The notes under the pieces were generated by a model. That model was given only the letters and a program-made list of their open reading frames with translations. It did not search any database and had not been told where the DNA came from. 11,430 nucleotides of DNA, taken from assembly GCA_002346525.1 (NCBI GenBank), contig DDZY01000206.1, positions 1-11,430 of the forward strand. The letters are read 5' to 3'. The translations under genes were made by a program, and so were the position numbers. Source of the stretch: Proteobacteria bacterium UBA2996 (GTDB lineage Bacteria > Pseudomonadota > Gammaproteobacteria > Arenicellales > UBA868). Every line of letters begins with the position of its first letter. Position 1 is the first letter of the stretch. This document shows, piece after piece, positions 1-6,867 of the stretch.

Positions 1-70
1 GGCGGCGGTCATGCGGTTGTTTCCAGAGAGAGGATCAGCTTTTTCGATGGCGGCGGCGCCTGTTTAAGCG

Positions 71-94
71 CGCAAGTCAGCATCAAGACTTGCG
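71..94. repeat. 8-bp perfect inverted repeat in apbC upstream region
   Basis: CGCAAGTC (71-78) and GACTTGCG (87-94) are perfect reverse complements separated by 8 nt. The element lies between the putative divergent gene starts. Read on the minus strand, it would fall at or just after a predicted transcription start near base 93. It could be an operator dyad or an RNA stem-loop in a 5' UTR. No T-run follows on either strand, so it is not a typical intrinsic terminator. Confidence 0.5.
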
Positions 95-99
95 GGTAA

Positions 100-125
100 A
101 GTATAGCCGAACGGGGCTCTGTCAG
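100..125 (-). promoter_or_regulatory. Weak sigma-70-like promoter, minus strand
   Basis: Read on the minus strand, CTGACA (125-120) matches five of six -35 consensus bases and TATACT (105-100) matches five of six -10 bases. The spacer is only 14 nt, shorter than the usual 16-18, so activity is uncertain. It would drive the leftward gene whose start may be at base 12. Confidence 0.3.
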
Positions 126-208
126 GGCCTGGTGTGGTAGCATCACGGCCCCTTGATTCAGGTCTTGGGACAATTCTTCGTTCCTTTACTCCAAGTCAAA
201 CATTCGAG

Positions 209-1312
209 ATGACGACACCGATGACAGACAGTTCGGACGATAAAATCAAAAGCGTTATAGCCTCCGTCGCAGACCCGCACACTGGCACCACATTGGGCGA
301 CGGCAAAAGCATCGGCGAAGTGAGCGTCACGCCGTCGGGGATAGAAATCACTGTGTCTCTTGGGTATCCCGCAAGCGGCTGGCATGACGAGTTGCGTGAC
401 TTAATTCGCAGCGCGGTAGCAGGCGCCGGGCACTCGGGCGAAGTACAGGTGACTATTGAGACCAAGGTCGTCGCGCATGAGGTTCAAAAGGGTGTAACGC
501 CACTCAAGGGCGTCAAGAACATCATCGCAGTTGCCTCGGGCAAGGGTGGCGTGGGCAAATCAACCGTGTCCTCGAACCTCGCGCTCGCCTTGGCGGCAGA
601 AGGGGCCGCTGCAGGCATTCTTGATGCGGATATATACGGTCCGAGTCAGCCCCGGATGCTGGGGATCAGCGGTCGACCGCAATCCAGCGACGGCAAGACG
701 TTGGAGCCGATGATCAGTTACCAGCTCCAGGCGATGTCCATCGGCTTCCTGATTGATGATGACACCCCCATGATATGGCGGGGCCCGATGGTGACCCAGG
801 CTCTGGAGCAGTTACTGAACGATACCCAATGGCGCGAACTCGACTACCTCGTGATCGACCTTCCGCCGGGGACCGGGGACACCCAGCTCACATTGGCGCA
901 AAAAGTCCCAGTTTCGGGGGCCGCAATCGTGACAACGCCGCAGGATATTGCCCTGTTGGATGCCAGAAAGGCGCTCAAGATGTTTGAAAAAGTAGAGATT
1001 CCGGTGCTGGGTGTCATTGAGAATATGAGTACCCATGTCTGCAGTAAATGCGGGCATGAGGAAGCGATCTTTGGTACGGGTGGTGGGCAACGCATGGCAA
1101 CGGAATACGGCGTCGATATTCTCGGCGGTATTCCGCTCGACATCCGGATTCGGGAAGACGCTGACGGAGGACGCCCCACCGTGGTGGCGGACCCCGATGG
1201 GGCTGTGGCAGCCAACTATCGGGTGATCGCCCGGCAGGTCGCGGGGCGGCTAGCAGCCCGCAAGAGAAACTACAGCGAGGTGTTTCCCTCGATCGTGGTT
1301 CAGAACACCTGA
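209..1312 (+). CDS. apbC: Iron-sulfur cluster carrier protein ApbC (Mrp family P-loop ATPase)
   Basis: This is a cytosolic P-loop ATPase of the Mrp/ApbC/Nbp35 family. By family knowledge it binds and transfers Fe-S clusters to apo-proteins as a dimer. From ATG 209 it is 367 aa, close to E. coli Mrp. The N-terminal ~95 residues form a MIP18/DUF59-type domain (V-A-D-P-H-T-G then S-V-T-P-S-G). They are followed by the deviant Walker A motif GKGGVGKS at residues 111-118, a D-x-D-I-Y-G-P-S-Q-P switch region, DLPPGTGDT, and a late C-S-K-C pair in the family's cluster-ligand position. The frame is open from GTG 134, which would add 25 residues without family resemblance. ATG 209 and ATG 221 are the likely starts, but neither has a good Shine-Dalgarno. 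dcd begins 12 bp downstream, so the two are probably co-transcribed. The identity is secure; only the start is open. Confidence 0.95.
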   Translation: MTTPMTDSSDDKIKSVIASVADPHTGTTLGDGKSIGEVSVTPSGIEITVSLGYPASGWHDELRDLIRSAVAGAGHSGEVQVTIETKVVAHEVQKGVTPLKGVKNIIAVASGKGGVGKSTVSSNLALALAAEGAAAGILDADIYGPSQPRMLGISGRPQSSDGKTLEPMISYQLQAMSIGFLIDDDTPMIWRGPMVTQALEQLLNDTQWRELDYLVIDLPPGTGDTQLTLAQKVPVSGAAIVTTPQDIALLDARKALKMFEKVEIPVLGVIENMSTHVCSKCGHEEAIFGTGGGQRMATEYGVDILGGIPLDIRIREDADGGRPTVVADPDGAVAANYRVIARQVAGRLAARKRNYSEVFPSIVVQNT

Positions 1313-1324
1313 TTATCAGAAGCC

Positions 1325-1888
1325 ATGACGATCAAGTCAGATCGGTGGATCAGGGAGATGGCCGGCCAAGGGATGATTGATCCCTATGAACCGGGGCAGG
1401 TGTCCGCCGTGGCGGGACAAAAGGTCGTCTCGTACGGGACGTCAAGTTATGGTTACGACATTCGCTGTTCGAGCGAGTTCAAGATATTCACCAACATCAA
1501 CTCTGCTATTGTCGATCCCAAGGCTTTTGATGAGAGTAGTTTTGTTGACTTTGAGGGGTCATGCTGCATTATTCCTCCCAACTCTTTCGCTCTGGCTAGA
1601 ACGGTGGAATATTTTCGGATTCCCAGAAACGTGCTGACGATCTGCCTGGGAAAATCAACGTATGCCCGGTGCGGTATCATTGTGAATGTCACCCCTTTCG
1701 AGCCCGAGTGGGAAGGCCACGTTACCTTGGAATTTTCCAACACGACGCCCCTACCGGCCCGGGTATACGCAAATGAAGGTGTGGCGCAAGTTCTCTTTTT
1801 CGAATCTGACGAAGTCTGTGAAGTGTCCTACAAAGACCGTAAAGGCAAATATCAGGGCCAAAGCGGCGTCACCCTGCCTCGGGCTTAG
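1325..1888 (+). CDS. dcd: dCTP deaminase
   Basis: Dcd deaminates dCTP to dUTP and ammonia. It supplies dUTP, which dUTPase turns into the dUMP precursor of dTTP; family members act as trimers. The 187-aa product has the usual length for the Pseudomonas-type enzyme and opens with M-T-I-K-S-D-R-W-I. The active-site block is intact: GKSTYAR with S111 and R115, and the catalytic glutamate E136 in T-L-E-F-S-N. The C-terminal YKDRKGKYQGQ segment, which closes over the triphosphate in this family, is also present. The gene lies 12 bp after apbC and 29 bp before aroC, suggesting one transcript. The Shine-Dalgarno is weak (CAGAAG just before ATG), so coupling to apbC translation is possible. dcd beside mrp is a familiar arrangement in gammaproteobacteria. 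Confidence 0.97.
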   Translation: MTIKSDRWIREMAGQGMIDPYEPGQVSAVAGQKVVSYGTSSYGYDIRCSSEFKIFTNINSAIVDPKAFDESSFVDFEGSCCIIPPNSFALARTVEYFRIPRNVLTICLGKSTYARCGIIVNVTPFEPEWEGHVTLEFSNTTPLPARVYANEGVAQVLFFESDEVCEVSYKDRKGKYQGQSGVTLPRA

Positions 1889-1917
1889 GTTGGATTTCGC
1901 TCTATTGGAGTCTGGCA

Positions 1918-3012
1918 ATGGCCGGTAGTGTACTGGGAACCCTCTTTCGGGTGTCGACCTTTGGCGAGAGCCATGGACCTGCGTTGGGTTGCGTTATCGA
2001 CGGCTGTCCGCCGGGGCTGTCGCTCTCCGAAGCAGATATCCAGGGCGACCTGAACCGTCGACGTCCCGGTCAATCCCGCTACACGACCCAACGGCGCGAA
2101 TCGGATCAAGTAGAACTCCTCTCAGGCGTGTTCGAGGGGAGAACGACCGGGGCGCCGATTGGGCTCTTGATCCGGAATGAGGACCAGAGGCCGAGAGATT
2201 ATGAAAAGATTCGGGCCCAATTTCGACCCGGTCACGCGGACTATACCTATCTGAAAAAATATGGATTGCGGGACTATCGGGGAAGCGGTCGTGCATCAGC
2301 CCGGGAGACCGTAGCCAGGGTCGCCGCTGGGGCTGTGGCACGCAAGTTTCTGCTTGACGGAGTCGGTATACGTATCCAGGGTTGCATGAGCCAGATCGGG
2401 AACGTTTCGGCAGAGACGCTCGACTGGGCAGTCGTGCAGGACAACCCCTTCTTCTTTCCGGATGCGGGGCAGGTCGATGATATCGCGGCATTGATTGACG
2501 CGTTGCGTAAAGAGGGGGACTCTATTGGCGCGAAAGTGATCGTCATAGCGGACGGGGTACCTCCCGGACTCGGTGAGCCGGTGTTCGACCGGTTGGACGC
2601 AGACATCGCGCGGGCGATGATGTCTATCAATGCAGTTAAAGGAGTGGAGATCGGATCCGGATTTGACAGTGTTCAACAACGTGGTAGTGAGCATCGCGAC
2701 GAGATGACGCCGGAGGGCTTCTTAAGCAATAACGCGGGAGGGGTGCTGGGCGGCATTTCCAGCGGACAACAAATCCACACCGCGTTGGCTCTTAAACCGA
2801 CATCCAGTATTCCCACCCCCGGAAGAACGGTCAACACGCAGGGGGAAGCAGTCCAGGTCGTGACCACAGGTCGTCATGATCCGTGTGTCGGCATCCGGGC
2901 TGTTCCGATTGCCGAGGCCATGCTCGCGCTGGTGCTGATGGACCATTTCTTGCGCCAGCAAGCTCTCGGAGTTGAGGCGGCAATAGGTCCAGCCATCCCG
3001 CCTGGGACTTAA
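1918..3012 (+). CDS. aroC: Chorismate synthase
   Basis: AroC converts 5-enolpyruvylshikimate-3-phosphate to chorismate, the last shikimate-pathway step, using reduced FMN. It is a cytosolic tetramer. The 364-aa length is typical. All family signatures are visible: GESHG at residues 16-20 (conserved His18), RPGHADYTY at 103-111 (His107), RGSGRASARETV at 121-132, NNAGGVLGG, the LKPTSSI segment, and RHDPCVGIRAVP near the C terminus. A clear GGAG Shine-Dalgarno (1907-1910) sits 7 nt before ATG 1918. The gene ends the apbC-dcd-aroC run. No strong terminator follows; only a 5-bp inverted repeat (CTAAG 3023-3027, CTTAG 3035-3039) is visible. Its product feeds the trpBA-encoded pathway at the other end of the window. 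Confidence 0.97.
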   Translation: MAGSVLGTLFRVSTFGESHGPALGCVIDGCPPGLSLSEADIQGDLNRRRPGQSRYTTQRRESDQVELLSGVFEGRTTGAPIGLLIRNEDQRPRDYEKIRAQFRPGHADYTYLKKYGLRDYRGSGRASARETVARVAAGAVARKFLLDGVGIRIQGCMSQIGNVSAETLDWAVVQDNPFFFPDAGQVDDIAALIDALRKEGDSIGAKVIVIADGVPPGLGEPVFDRLDADIARAMMSINAVKGVEIGSGFDSVQQRGSEHRDEMTPEGFLSNNAGGVLGGISSGQQIHTALALKPTSSIPTPGRTVNTQGEAVQVVTTGRHDPCVGIRAVPIAEAMLALVLMDHFLRQQALGVEAAIGPAIPPGT

Positions 3013-3022
3013 AACCTACGGC

Positions 3023-3511
3023 CTAAGCCCTGGCCTTAGAGCGCCCGGCGTCGGGTTGGTGTCGCGGGCGTGATTGCGAAACAAGGTACTCGTTCGGTGT
3101 GTCGAAACTGCTGACGTCGGAAGGAAGCAGTTCGATCACGGCGGCTCCGACCTGCTCTAGGAAGTCGGCCGCGACAACATCCAGCGCTTCGCAGTCTTTC
3201 TGAGCTCGTTTTATCCGCCCCAGGGCGTCGAGTGTCGGATACAACGTGACAGGATCATCTTTGGTTCTGCAGCCGTTTTCCGAAAAGATTTCAGACGCAA
3301 CCGATCGGCTCAATTCAAGGAATGCGGCGTTTGACGAAATGAGTCGGTTCGGCTCTGACGCATTGCGGTCAATGGGGAGCAGGACCTTGCCGAGTGTGCG
3401 CTCCAGTGAAACAAAGAGATTGTAGTAACTGGTCAATGAACGTGTTCCAATGGCTCCTGACTTCCGAAGGATAAAGATTACCACCGTCCTTGCTGTCGGA
3501 GACAGTGGCAC
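3023..3511 (-). CDS. Unrecognised ORF, hypothetical protein (~162 aa)
   Basis: This is the only open frame of any length in the 572 bp between aroC and leuC. I do not recognise the product. It has no signal peptide, no clear membrane span and no metal or nucleotide-binding motif. It looks mostly helical and soluble, with a strongly charged middle (E-I-F-S-E-N-G-C-R-T-K-D-D; R-I-K-R-A-Q-K-D-C-E) and a basic, disordered-looking tail ending S-K-A-R-A. By my count third-position GC is about 60%, which fits a gene but does not prove one. The start is uncertain: GTG 3511 has no Shine-Dalgarno. GTG 3484 has AAGGA too close, and TTG 3436 is another option. The frame is also open upstream into the leuC promoter without a start. 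It converges on aroC with an 11-bp gap and diverges from leuC. It may be a real lineage-specific gene or a chance frame. Confidence 0.4.
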   Translation of the reverse strand: MPLSPTARTVVIFILRKSGAIGTRSLTSYYNLFVSLERTLGKVLLPIDRNASEPNRLISSNAAFLELSRSVASEIFSENGCRTKDDPVTLYPTLDALGRIKRAQKDCEALDVVAADFLEQVGAAVIELLPSDVSSFDTPNEYLVSQSRPRHQPDAGRSKARA

Positions 3512-3552
3512 ATCAACCAGCGGTTCACGGCGCGTGGCTGCCTGGATCGCTG

Positions 3553-3561
3553 TGTTAGAAT
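3553..3561 (+). promoter_or_regulatory. leuC extended -10 promoter
   Basis: TGTTAGAAT is an extended -10 element: TG, one base, then TAGAAT at 3556-3561, matching five of six consensus bases. No good -35 lies 16-18 bp upstream, which is tolerable for extended -10 promoters. The predicted start near 3568 would leave a leader of about 17 nt that contains the GAGGAG Shine-Dalgarno (3573-3578). That leaves no room for a leader-peptide attenuator of the enteric leu type. A small dyad, CACG (3526-3529) and CGTG (3533-3536), lies in the -35 area and could be a protein-binding site. Confidence 0.5.
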
Positions 3562-3584
3562 CGCCCGCCCTCGAGGAGACACAG

Positions 3585-4988
3585 ATGACTGGAAAAACCC
3601 TTTACGACAAACTCTGGGAGCAGCACCTCGTACGGGAGTCCGAGGACGGTACCGCCCTGATTTACATCGATTTGCAGCTTTTGCATGAGGTGACATCGGC
3701 GCAGGCATTTGCAGGTCTGCGCGATGCGGCACGCCTTCCACGTCGCAAGGCAGCAAACTTGGCTGTCGCAGACCACAACGTACCGACGACCGATCGCAGC
3801 GCCGGAATCGCCGATCCTATTGCAAGACTGCAGGTCGAGACACTGGATCGGAACTGTGAGGAATTCGGAATTACGGAGTTTTCGATGGCAGATCCTCGGC
3901 AGGGTATCGTCCATGTCGTGGGACCTGAGCAAGGTGCGACCCAGCCGGGGATGACAATTGTCTGCGGAGATTCGCATACCGCAACCCACGGCGCACTCGG
4001 CGCGTTGGCATTCGGTATTGGAACCTCGGAAGTCGAGCATGTTCTCGCCACACAGTGCCTCGTTGCGCGAAAGATGAAGAATATGCGCATCAACCTGAAT
4101 GGAACCTTGCCGGAGAGCATCGTTTCCAAAGATATGATCCTGGCCGTGATCGGGCTGATCGGTACGTCTGGTGGAACAGGATACGCTATTGAATTCGCGG
4201 GCAGTGCAGTAAAGAGCGCGTCTATGGAGGCCAGAATGACTCTGTGCAACATGGCGATTGAGGCCGGTGCACGCTCAGGACTGGTGGGTGTGGATGAAAC
4301 GACGGTAGCGTACCTGAAAGGTCGTCCCTACGCCCCGCAGGATGGCGCGTTTGATAGAGCACAGAATTACTGGCTCGAGATGGTCACAGATGCAGATGCG
4401 GAATTTGATAAGGAATATCACCTCGATGTCTCGTCGCTGCGGCCGCAAGTCACTTGGGGAACTTCTCCGGAAATGGTTGTCAGCGTCGACGACGCGATTC
4501 CCGACCCTGCTGATGCCCCTGATCAAACCCGACAGGGAGACTGGACACGGGCTTTGGAGTACATGGACTTGACACCCGGAACGCGGATTAACGCTATTGA
4601 GCTCGATAAAGTCTTTATTGGCGCCTGCACCAACGGTCGAATTGAGGATCTGCGTGCAGCGGCCAAGGTGGCATCAGGCCGCAAAGTGGCTCAGAACATA
4701 AAACAGGCCCTGGTTGTACCGGGGTCGGGTCTCGTCAAAATACAAGCCGAAGCCGAAGGTTTGGACAAGATCTTTACGGATGCGGGGTTTGAGTGGCGCG
4801 AACCGGGATGTTCGATGTGCCTCGCGATGAATGCAGACCGTCTTGAGCCGGGAGAGCGCTGCGCCGCGACATCCAACCGTAACTTTGAAGGACGACAGGG
4901 CTACGGTGGCCGAACGCATCTGGTATCGCCGTCGATGGCCGCAGCGGCCGCGATCGCAGGACGGTTCGCAGATCCCAATCAGCTTTAA
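3585..4988 (+). CDS. leuC: 3-isopropylmalate dehydratase large subunit
   Basis: LeuC is the Fe-S-bearing large subunit of isopropylmalate isomerase. With LeuD it converts 2-isopropylmalate to 3-isopropylmalate in leucine synthesis. The 467-aa length matches the family (E. coli 466). It opens M-T-G-K-T-L-Y-D-K-L-W, as LeuC proteins do. The 4Fe-4S cysteine ligands are all present: C348 in GACTNGR and C409 and C412 in EPGCSMCLAMN. The aconitase-family segments DHNVPT, CGDSHTATHGA and SNRNFEGRQG are intact. ATG 3585 is chosen because GAGGAG lies 6 nt before it and the family N terminus begins there. The same frame stays open back to ATG 3450, but those 45 residues cross the promoter and do not look like LeuC. 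leuD follows after 14 bp. Confidence 0.97.
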   Translation: MTGKTLYDKLWEQHLVRESEDGTALIYIDLQLLHEVTSAQAFAGLRDAARLPRRKAANLAVADHNVPTTDRSAGIADPIARLQVETLDRNCEEFGITEFSMADPRQGIVHVVGPEQGATQPGMTIVCGDSHTATHGALGALAFGIGTSEVEHVLATQCLVARKMKNMRINLNGTLPESIVSKDMILAVIGLIGTSGGTGYAIEFAGSAVKSASMEARMTLCNMAIEAGARSGLVGVDETTVAYLKGRPYAPQDGAFDRAQNYWLEMVTDADAEFDKEYHLDVSSLRPQVTWGTSPEMVVSVDDAIPDPADAPDQTRQGDWTRALEYMDLTPGTRINAIELDKVFIGACTNGRIEDLRAAAKVASGRKVAQNIKQALVVPGSGLVKIQAEAEGLDKIFTDAGFEWREPGCSMCLAMNADRLEPGERCAATSNRNFEGRQGYGGRTHLVSPSMAAAAAIAGRFADPNQL

Positions 4989-5002
4989 GAGGCTTCCGAA
5001 TA

Positions 5003-5653
5003 ATGGAGAAGTTTTTAAATTACACGAGTGTCGTGATTCCAATCGACAGAAGCAATGTGGATACCGACGCAATTATTCCTAAGCAGTTCCTGAAGTCCGT
5101 GGAAAGATCCGGATTTGGCGATAATCTTTTTGACGAATGGCGTTATCTTGACCAGGGAGAGCCGGGCCAGGACTGCAGCGGTCGGCCTTTAAATTCCGAT
5201 TTCATACTGAACAAGAAAGCTTATCGAGACGGCCGGATTCTTTTGGCGCGTGAGAACTTTGGTTGTGGATCCTCGCGCGAACACGCGGTCTGGGCGCTCC
5301 GGGACTTTGGGATCAAAACTGTCATTGCCGGGAGTTACGCCGATATATTCTTCAATAACTGCTTCAAAAATGGGGTGCTTCCGATCTCGCTCCCGAGCGC
5401 AGATATAGAGACTTTGTTCAACCAAGACGGCGAGTCAGGCCCGTTTTCTATGGAGATTGATCTGGAACGTCAGACGGCCACCGCTGAATCAGGGCAGGTT
5501 TACCGTTTCGAGATGGACGCCTTTAAGAAGCAATGCCTCCTGGAAGGTTTGGATGATATTGCGTTGACGCTTCAGCACGAAGGGGATATTGCGGCCTATG
5601 AGGAGCGGCGGATGAAGGAGGTTCCCTGGCTGTTTGAGGATCTGGGGGCCTGA
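5003..5653 (+). CDS. leuD: 3-isopropylmalate dehydratase small subunit
   Basis: LeuD is the small (swivel-domain) partner of LeuC in isopropylmalate isomerase. It is 216 aa, within the proteobacterial range (about 200-215). Family motifs include NVDTDAIIPKQFL at residues 18-30, ENFGCGSSREHA at 84-95, and the substrate-side stretch V-I-A-G-S-Y-A-D-I-F-F-N-N. A GAGG Shine-Dalgarno (4989-4992) directly follows the leuC stop and lies 10 nt before ATG 5003, so the two subunits are made from one message. The expected next gene of the pathway, leuB, is not present: asd follows after 64 bp. Confidence 0.97.
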   Translation: MEKFLNYTSVVIPIDRSNVDTDAIIPKQFLKSVERSGFGDNLFDEWRYLDQGEPGQDCSGRPLNSDFILNKKAYRDGRILLARENFGCGSSREHAVWALRDFGIKTVIAGSYADIFFNNCFKNGVLPISLPSADIETLFNQDGESGPFSMEIDLERQTATAESGQVYRFEMDAFKKQCLLEGLDDIALTLQHEGDIAAYEERRMKEVPWLFEDLGA

Positions 5654-5717
5654 GTTGGACGTATCCGGTAATAGCAGGCTTTTCGCTTCCACCTGCCGAG
5701 TGTGAGCCGACAACATT

Positions 5718-6737
5718 ATGACTGCAAAGCCTGAAGTCGACGTTGCTGTAGTTGGGGTCACCGGGGCGGTGGGCGAAGTGATGCTTCGCATCCTTGAAGA
5801 GAGACGTTTCCCCGTGCGGAAACTGTATGCATTGGCGAGCGAACGCTCTGCTGGTAGTACCATTATGTTTCGAGGTAAAGCGATCCGGGTTCAGGACCTC
5901 GCGGCCTTTGACTTCTCGCAAGTCCAATTGGGACTTTTCTCAGCGGGAGGCAGTATTTCTGCTGAGTACGCGCCCAAAGCGGTCGAGTCCGGATGCGTGG
6001 TAATTGACAACACCTCACATTTCAGAAGAGATCCGAAGGTGCCCTTGGTGGTACCGGAGGTCAATTCCCATGCGCTGGATGACCATCGAGGCCTGATCGC
6101 AAACCCAAATTGCTCCACGATCCAAATGGTCGTCGCGTTAAAGCCAATTTATGACAGAGTTGGAATTAGCCGAATCAACGTGGCGACCTATCAGGCCGTC
6201 TCTGGCGCAGGGCGGCGGGCGATTGAGGAACTTGCAGGCCAGACTGCTTCTCTCCTAAACGGCAAGGGTGCGGTGTCCGAAGTGATGCCAAAGCAAATTG
6301 CCTTCAATGCGATTCCCCATATCGACAGTTTTCAGGACAATGGCTACACCCGAGAAGAAATGAAGATGGTGTGGGAGACGCAAAAGATTTTTGAAGACGA
6401 CACGATTGCGGTGAATCCGACAACGGTGCGCATCCCGGTGTTCTACGGTCATGCCGAAGCGGTACATATTGAGACTCGAGTGAAGATCACTGCCGATGAA
6501 GCCCGGGCTGCGCTGGTAGAAGCCGATGGGGTATGTGTCGTCGACGAACGCAAGCCGGGAGGCTACCCGACACCGGTTTCCGAGGCGGCCGATCACGATC
6601 CGGTCTTCGTGGGGAGAATCCGTGAGGATATCTCGACAGAAAACGGGCTTTGCCTCTGGGTGGTCGCGGACAACATCCGCAAGGGAGCCGCCCTGAACAG
6701 CATTCAAATAGCAGAACTTCTGTATCCCGGAACTTGA
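5718..6737 (+). CDS. asd: Aspartate-semialdehyde dehydrogenase
   Basis: Asd reduces beta-aspartyl phosphate to aspartate semialdehyde with NADPH. This is the branch-point step for lysine, diaminopimelate, threonine and methionine. The 339-aa protein belongs to the shorter Asd/USG-1-like branch, not the ~370-aa branch typified by P. aeruginosa Asd. Visible elements are the Rossmann motif GVTGAVG at residues 13-19, nucleophile C132 in NPNCST, YQAVSGAG at 158-165, and R238 and acid/base H245 in RIPVFYGH. With these residues intact it should be an active enzyme, not a degenerate USG-1 paralogue. ATG 5718 lacks a clear Shine-Dalgarno, so initiation may depend on read-through from leuD 64 bp upstream. 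Its place between the leu genes and fimV matches the usual gammaproteobacterial order, except that leuB is missing. Confidence 0.94.
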   Translation: MTAKPEVDVAVVGVTGAVGEVMLRILEERRFPVRKLYALASERSAGSTIMFRGKAIRVQDLAAFDFSQVQLGLFSAGGSISAEYAPKAVESGCVVIDNTSHFRRDPKVPLVVPEVNSHALDDHRGLIANPNCSTIQMVVALKPIYDRVGISRINVATYQAVSGAGRRAIEELAGQTASLLNGKGAVSEVMPKQIAFNAIPHIDSFQDNGYTREEMKMVWETQKIFEDDTIAVNPTTVRIPVFYGHAEAVHIETRVKITADEARAALVEADGVCVVDERKPGGYPTPVSEAADHDPVFVGRIREDISTENGLCLWVVADNIRKGAALNSIQIAELLYPGT

Positions 6738-6769
6738 GTCCTGCTCTCGACAGAGTTCGTCGGCTCTGA

Positions 6770-6798
6770 TTGGTTCGATACCCCAGCGTGCCTATAAT
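6770..6798 (+). promoter_or_regulatory. Sigma-70-type promoter for fimV
   Basis: TTGGTT (6770-6775) and a perfect TATAAT (6793-6798) are separated by exactly 17 nt. This is the best promoter-like match in the window. Transcription would start at about 6804-6805. This gives fimV independent expression from the leuCD-asd unit, whose last stop codon is at 6737. Confidence 0.7.
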
Positions 6799-6804
6799 CG
6801 GGGG

Positions 6805-6867
6805 ATGATCCTTCGACTGTCTCCCTTCTCCGGAACGCACTGCCCCCGGGAGCGGTGTCTCCTGTGA
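6805..6867 (+). CDS. Possible leaderless 20-codon leader ORF upstream of fimV
   Basis: ATG 6805 lies 7 nt after the last base of the TATAAT box, so its A is at the expected transcription start. The message would begin with the start codon, as in leaderless mRNAs. The frame runs 20 codons (M-I-L-R-L-S-P-F then G-T-H-C-P-R-E-R-C-L-L) and ends at TGA 6865-6867. That TGA overlaps the GTG at 6864-6866, a likely fimV start, as a GTGA junction like the ATGA junctions of coupled genes. The peptide resembles no family I know. Short frames like this arise by chance, so the call rests only on the position of its two ends. Confidence 0.25.
   Translation: MILRLSPFSGTHCPRERCLL

Larger units (their letters stand above)
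1..208. other. Upstream intergenic region, probably divergent (metG side / apbC side)
   Basis: No complete gene is visible here. On the minus strand an ATG at bases 12-10 opens a frame reading M-T-A-A to the window edge. Because metG (methionyl-tRNA synthetase) is the divergent neighbour of mrp/apbC in E. coli and relatives, this could be the metG start, but four codons cannot prove it. The region also holds an 8-bp inverted repeat (71-94) and a minus-strand promoter-like element (100-125). On the plus strand I find no good sigma-70 pair for apbC: TAAAGT (97-102) and TATAGC (102-107) both lack a convincing -35. Confidence 0.4.

Noticed and set aside
134..208. Extended apbC start at GTG 134
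   Set aside because: It adds 25 residues unlike any ApbC/Mrp N terminus and lacks a Shine-Dalgarno. Starts at 209 or 221 give the normal family length.
1994..2694. Long minus-strand open frames (up to 165 codons) inside aroC
   Set aside because: They lie wholly opposite a well-conserved gene, have Arg/Pro/Ser-rich compositions typical of antisense frames, and show no family motif.
3023..3039. CTAAG/CTTAG inverted repeat after aroC as an intrinsic terminator
   Set aside because: The stem is only 5 bp with a 7-nt loop and no T-run, too weak to call.
3450..3584. Extended leuC N terminus from ATG 3450
   Set aside because: The extra 45 residues cross the likely promoter. The canonical LeuC N terminus begins at ATG 3585, which has a good GAGGAG site.
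3662..4252. 196-codon minus-strand open frame inside leuC
   Set aside because: It is an antisense shadow of a conserved enzyme gene, with Ser/Ala/Pro-rich composition and no domain signature.
6751..6768. CAGAG/CTCTG inverted repeat after asd as a terminator
   Set aside because: It is a 5-bp stem with an 8-nt loop and no T-tract, and it abuts the -35 of the fimV promoter. It is probably chance.
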